Below are positions 62,999 to 64,000 of a stretch of DNA of 64,000 nt, in pieces. Position numbers and translations under genes: made by a program. Source of the stretch: REBR01 sp033721915 (GTDB taxonomy: Bacteria > Pseudomonadota > Gammaproteobacteria > Pseudomonadales > Oleiphilaceae). The stretch covers positions 30,561 to 94,560 of the forward strand of contig JAWWAC010000007.1 in the NCBI GenBank assembly GCA_033721915.1, in the 5' to 3' direction. The notes beneath the pieces were generated by a model. It was not told the DNA's origin. It searched no databases and saw only the letters and a list, made by a program, of their open reading frames with translations. The first letter of the stretch is position 1. Every line of letters starts with the position of its first letter.

Positions 62999-64000
62999 TC
63001 AGCCCTGCTGCTCGTACTTCTTGATCAGCTCCTGGATCATGTCCAGAATCTTCTGGCCCTTGTCGCCGGCATCTTCCAGGTAGATCTTGCGCACATCGCG
63101 GCTGGCCTCCCGGAAGACTTCCCGCTCTTCTTCCGTCAGCTCCACAAACTCGGTGCCGCCCTGGTCCAGGATTTTCTGCAGACGCTCATCGTTGTACTCC
63201 GTCTGCTCCTTGTCGATCCAGTCCACCATGTCATCGCGAATGTCGGTGATCATGTCGCGGTGTTCCTGCGGCAGGTTCTGGTACCAGTCATGGCCGGCCA
63301 CCACGGCCGCCACAAACTGGGCGTGACGGGCGGAGGTCAGCACATCCTGCTCCTCGTAGAAGCTCATCTCCTCAATGGCAAAGATGGGATTCACCTGGCC
63401 GTCAATCTGGCCCAGCTGGAGGCCGCTGTAGACCTCGGAATAGGGCGTGGGCGTGGGATTGGCGCCATAGGCCTTGTAGGACTCCACCAGTATGGGGGAG
63501 GTCATGGTGCGGATGCGGAAGTCCTCGAAGTCCTCGGGGGAGCGCAGCGGCTTGTCGGCACTCCAGACCATCCAGCCCTCCTGGACCAGTGACAGCAGTT
63601 GCAGGTCCTGATCGCTGAAGGAGTCGTTGAGGGTATCCAGCAGACGGGGGTCTGACAGGACCTGACGGTTGACCTCGCTATCCTCGGACAACAGGAAATG
63701 CAGGGTAAAGGCACCCACTTCCGGGATCAGGTCCGCAAGGTGGCCGGCGGAGGCGAAGCCGAGCTCCAGTGCGCCGTTCTGCAGCAGTTCGGTAATCTGT
63801 GATGAGGTGCCCAGAGAGCCGTAAGGGTAAACCTCTACATTGATCTGACCATCGGTGACTTCGGCCACGCGACGTTTGAATTCCTGGGCGTAAGCGTCTT
63901 GCACACTGCCATCCACTTCCTCAAGGGCAAATCGCCAGGTGGTGGGCTCCCTGTTGGCCGCCAGCTCTTCATCTGTCTTTTCGGTGGTGTCGGATGAGTC
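62999..64000 (-). CDS. dctP: TRAP transporter DctP-type substrate-binding protein (partial)
   Basis: The frame is open to the window edge, so the N-terminus and signal peptide are missing; 333 residues are visible. It is a DctP-family periplasmic binding protein with TTWRFALEEVDGSVQDAYAQEF split by strand turns, YPYGSLGTSSQITELLQNGALELGF and IRTMTSPILVESYKAYGANPTPTPYSEVYSGLQLGQIDGQ in typical positions. The conserved Arg in RIRT usually binds the ligand carboxylate. The ligand is unknown. The membrane subunits must lie outside the window if present. Confidence 0.94.
   Translation of the reverse strand, partial: DSSDTTEKTDEELAANREPTTWRFALEEVDGSVQDAYAQEFKRRVAEVTDGQINVEVYPYGSLGTSSQITELLQNGALELGFASAGHLADLIPEVGAFTLHFLLSEDSEVNRQVLSDPRLLDTLNDSFSDQDLQLLSLVQEGWMVWSADKPLRSPEDFEDFRIRTMTSPILVESYKAYGANPTPTPYSEVYSGLQLGQIDGQVNPIFAIEEMSFYEEQDVLTSARHAQFVAAVVAGHDWYQNLPQEHRDMITDIRDDMVDWIDKEQTEYNDERLQKILDQGGTEFVELTEEEREVFREASRDVRKIYLEDAGDKGQKILDMIQELIKKYEQQG

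Overview
The window is GC-rich, gene-dense DNA from a free-living, probably marine or salt-adapted gammaproteobacterium. That placement is inference from gene content: a seven-subunit Mrp sodium/proton antiporter, FadE, YbiO, YigZ, HrpB, an LdtD/MepK pair, a short-Q-loop cytochrome bd oxidase with CydDC, a TRAP-type binding protein and many c-di-GMP enzymes. No rRNA, tRNA, CRISPR array, insertion sequence or phage gene was recognised, so it looks like ordinary chromosome.

Layout. 0.3-5 kb: a DISM-type membrane diguanylate cyclase, an AI-2E/PerM-family membrane protein, YigZ, an unrecognised exported protein and a DUF2905 protein. 5.1-10.9 kb: mrpABCDEFG, mostly with overlapping or closely spaced genes. 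11.0-13.8 kb: two overlapping membrane-associated GTPase genes. 13.9-23.9 kb: the most unusual region. It holds a pseudo-receiver/PAS/GAF/PAS/GGDEF/EAL protein whose 3' end overlaps kaiB, then kaiC, a YncD/PqqU-like TonB receptor, a hybrid histidine kinase with receiver and Hpt domains, and an overlapping receiver-GGDEF response regulator. 24-31.9 kb: SodC, a two-domain universal stress protein, a large orphan lipoprotein, two related outer-membrane barrel proteins and a UMF1-type MFS transporter. 31.9-38.6 kb: a lipoprotein esterase, a frameshifted methyltransferase, a YbiO-like mechanosensitive channel and FadE. 38.8-42.4 kb: an MCE lipid-transport operon (permease with fused N-terminal domain, ATPase, MCE protein, PqiC-like lipoprotein). 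42.4-50.2 kb: a CopD-like membrane protein, a TetR regulator, a PbpG-like endopeptidase, HrpB, an orphan ATP-grasp enzyme, an MFS transporter and a small YjfB-like protein. 50.4-56.3 kb: cioAB (cydAB) with cydDC. 56.3-62.8 kb: MepK-like and LdtD-like peptidoglycan enzymes, a DUF482 acyltransferase-like protein, MgtE and ApbE. 63-64 kb: a TRAP binding protein cut by the window edge.

How the genes work together. The key proposal is a KaiB-KaiC module without KaiA, wired to cyclic-di-GMP turnover. KaiC keeps both P-loops, both catalytic Glu pairs and the Thr/Ser/Thr autophosphorylation positions, but lacks the C-terminal tail that binds KaiA in cyanobacteria. The protein overlapping kaiB starts with a receiver domain that has lost its phosphoacceptor Asp. 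Cyanobacterial CikA binds KaiB through such a pseudo-receiver, so this protein is a candidate direct KaiB partner with c-di-GMP synthesis/hydrolysis as output. The downstream hybrid kinase and receiver-GGDEF pair could form a second route to c-di-GMP. Elsewhere, Mrp, the mechanosensitive channel, SodC, Usp and the bd oxidase form a salt, osmotic and oxidative stress set, and MCE, LdtD/MepK and the barrels serve envelope maintenance.
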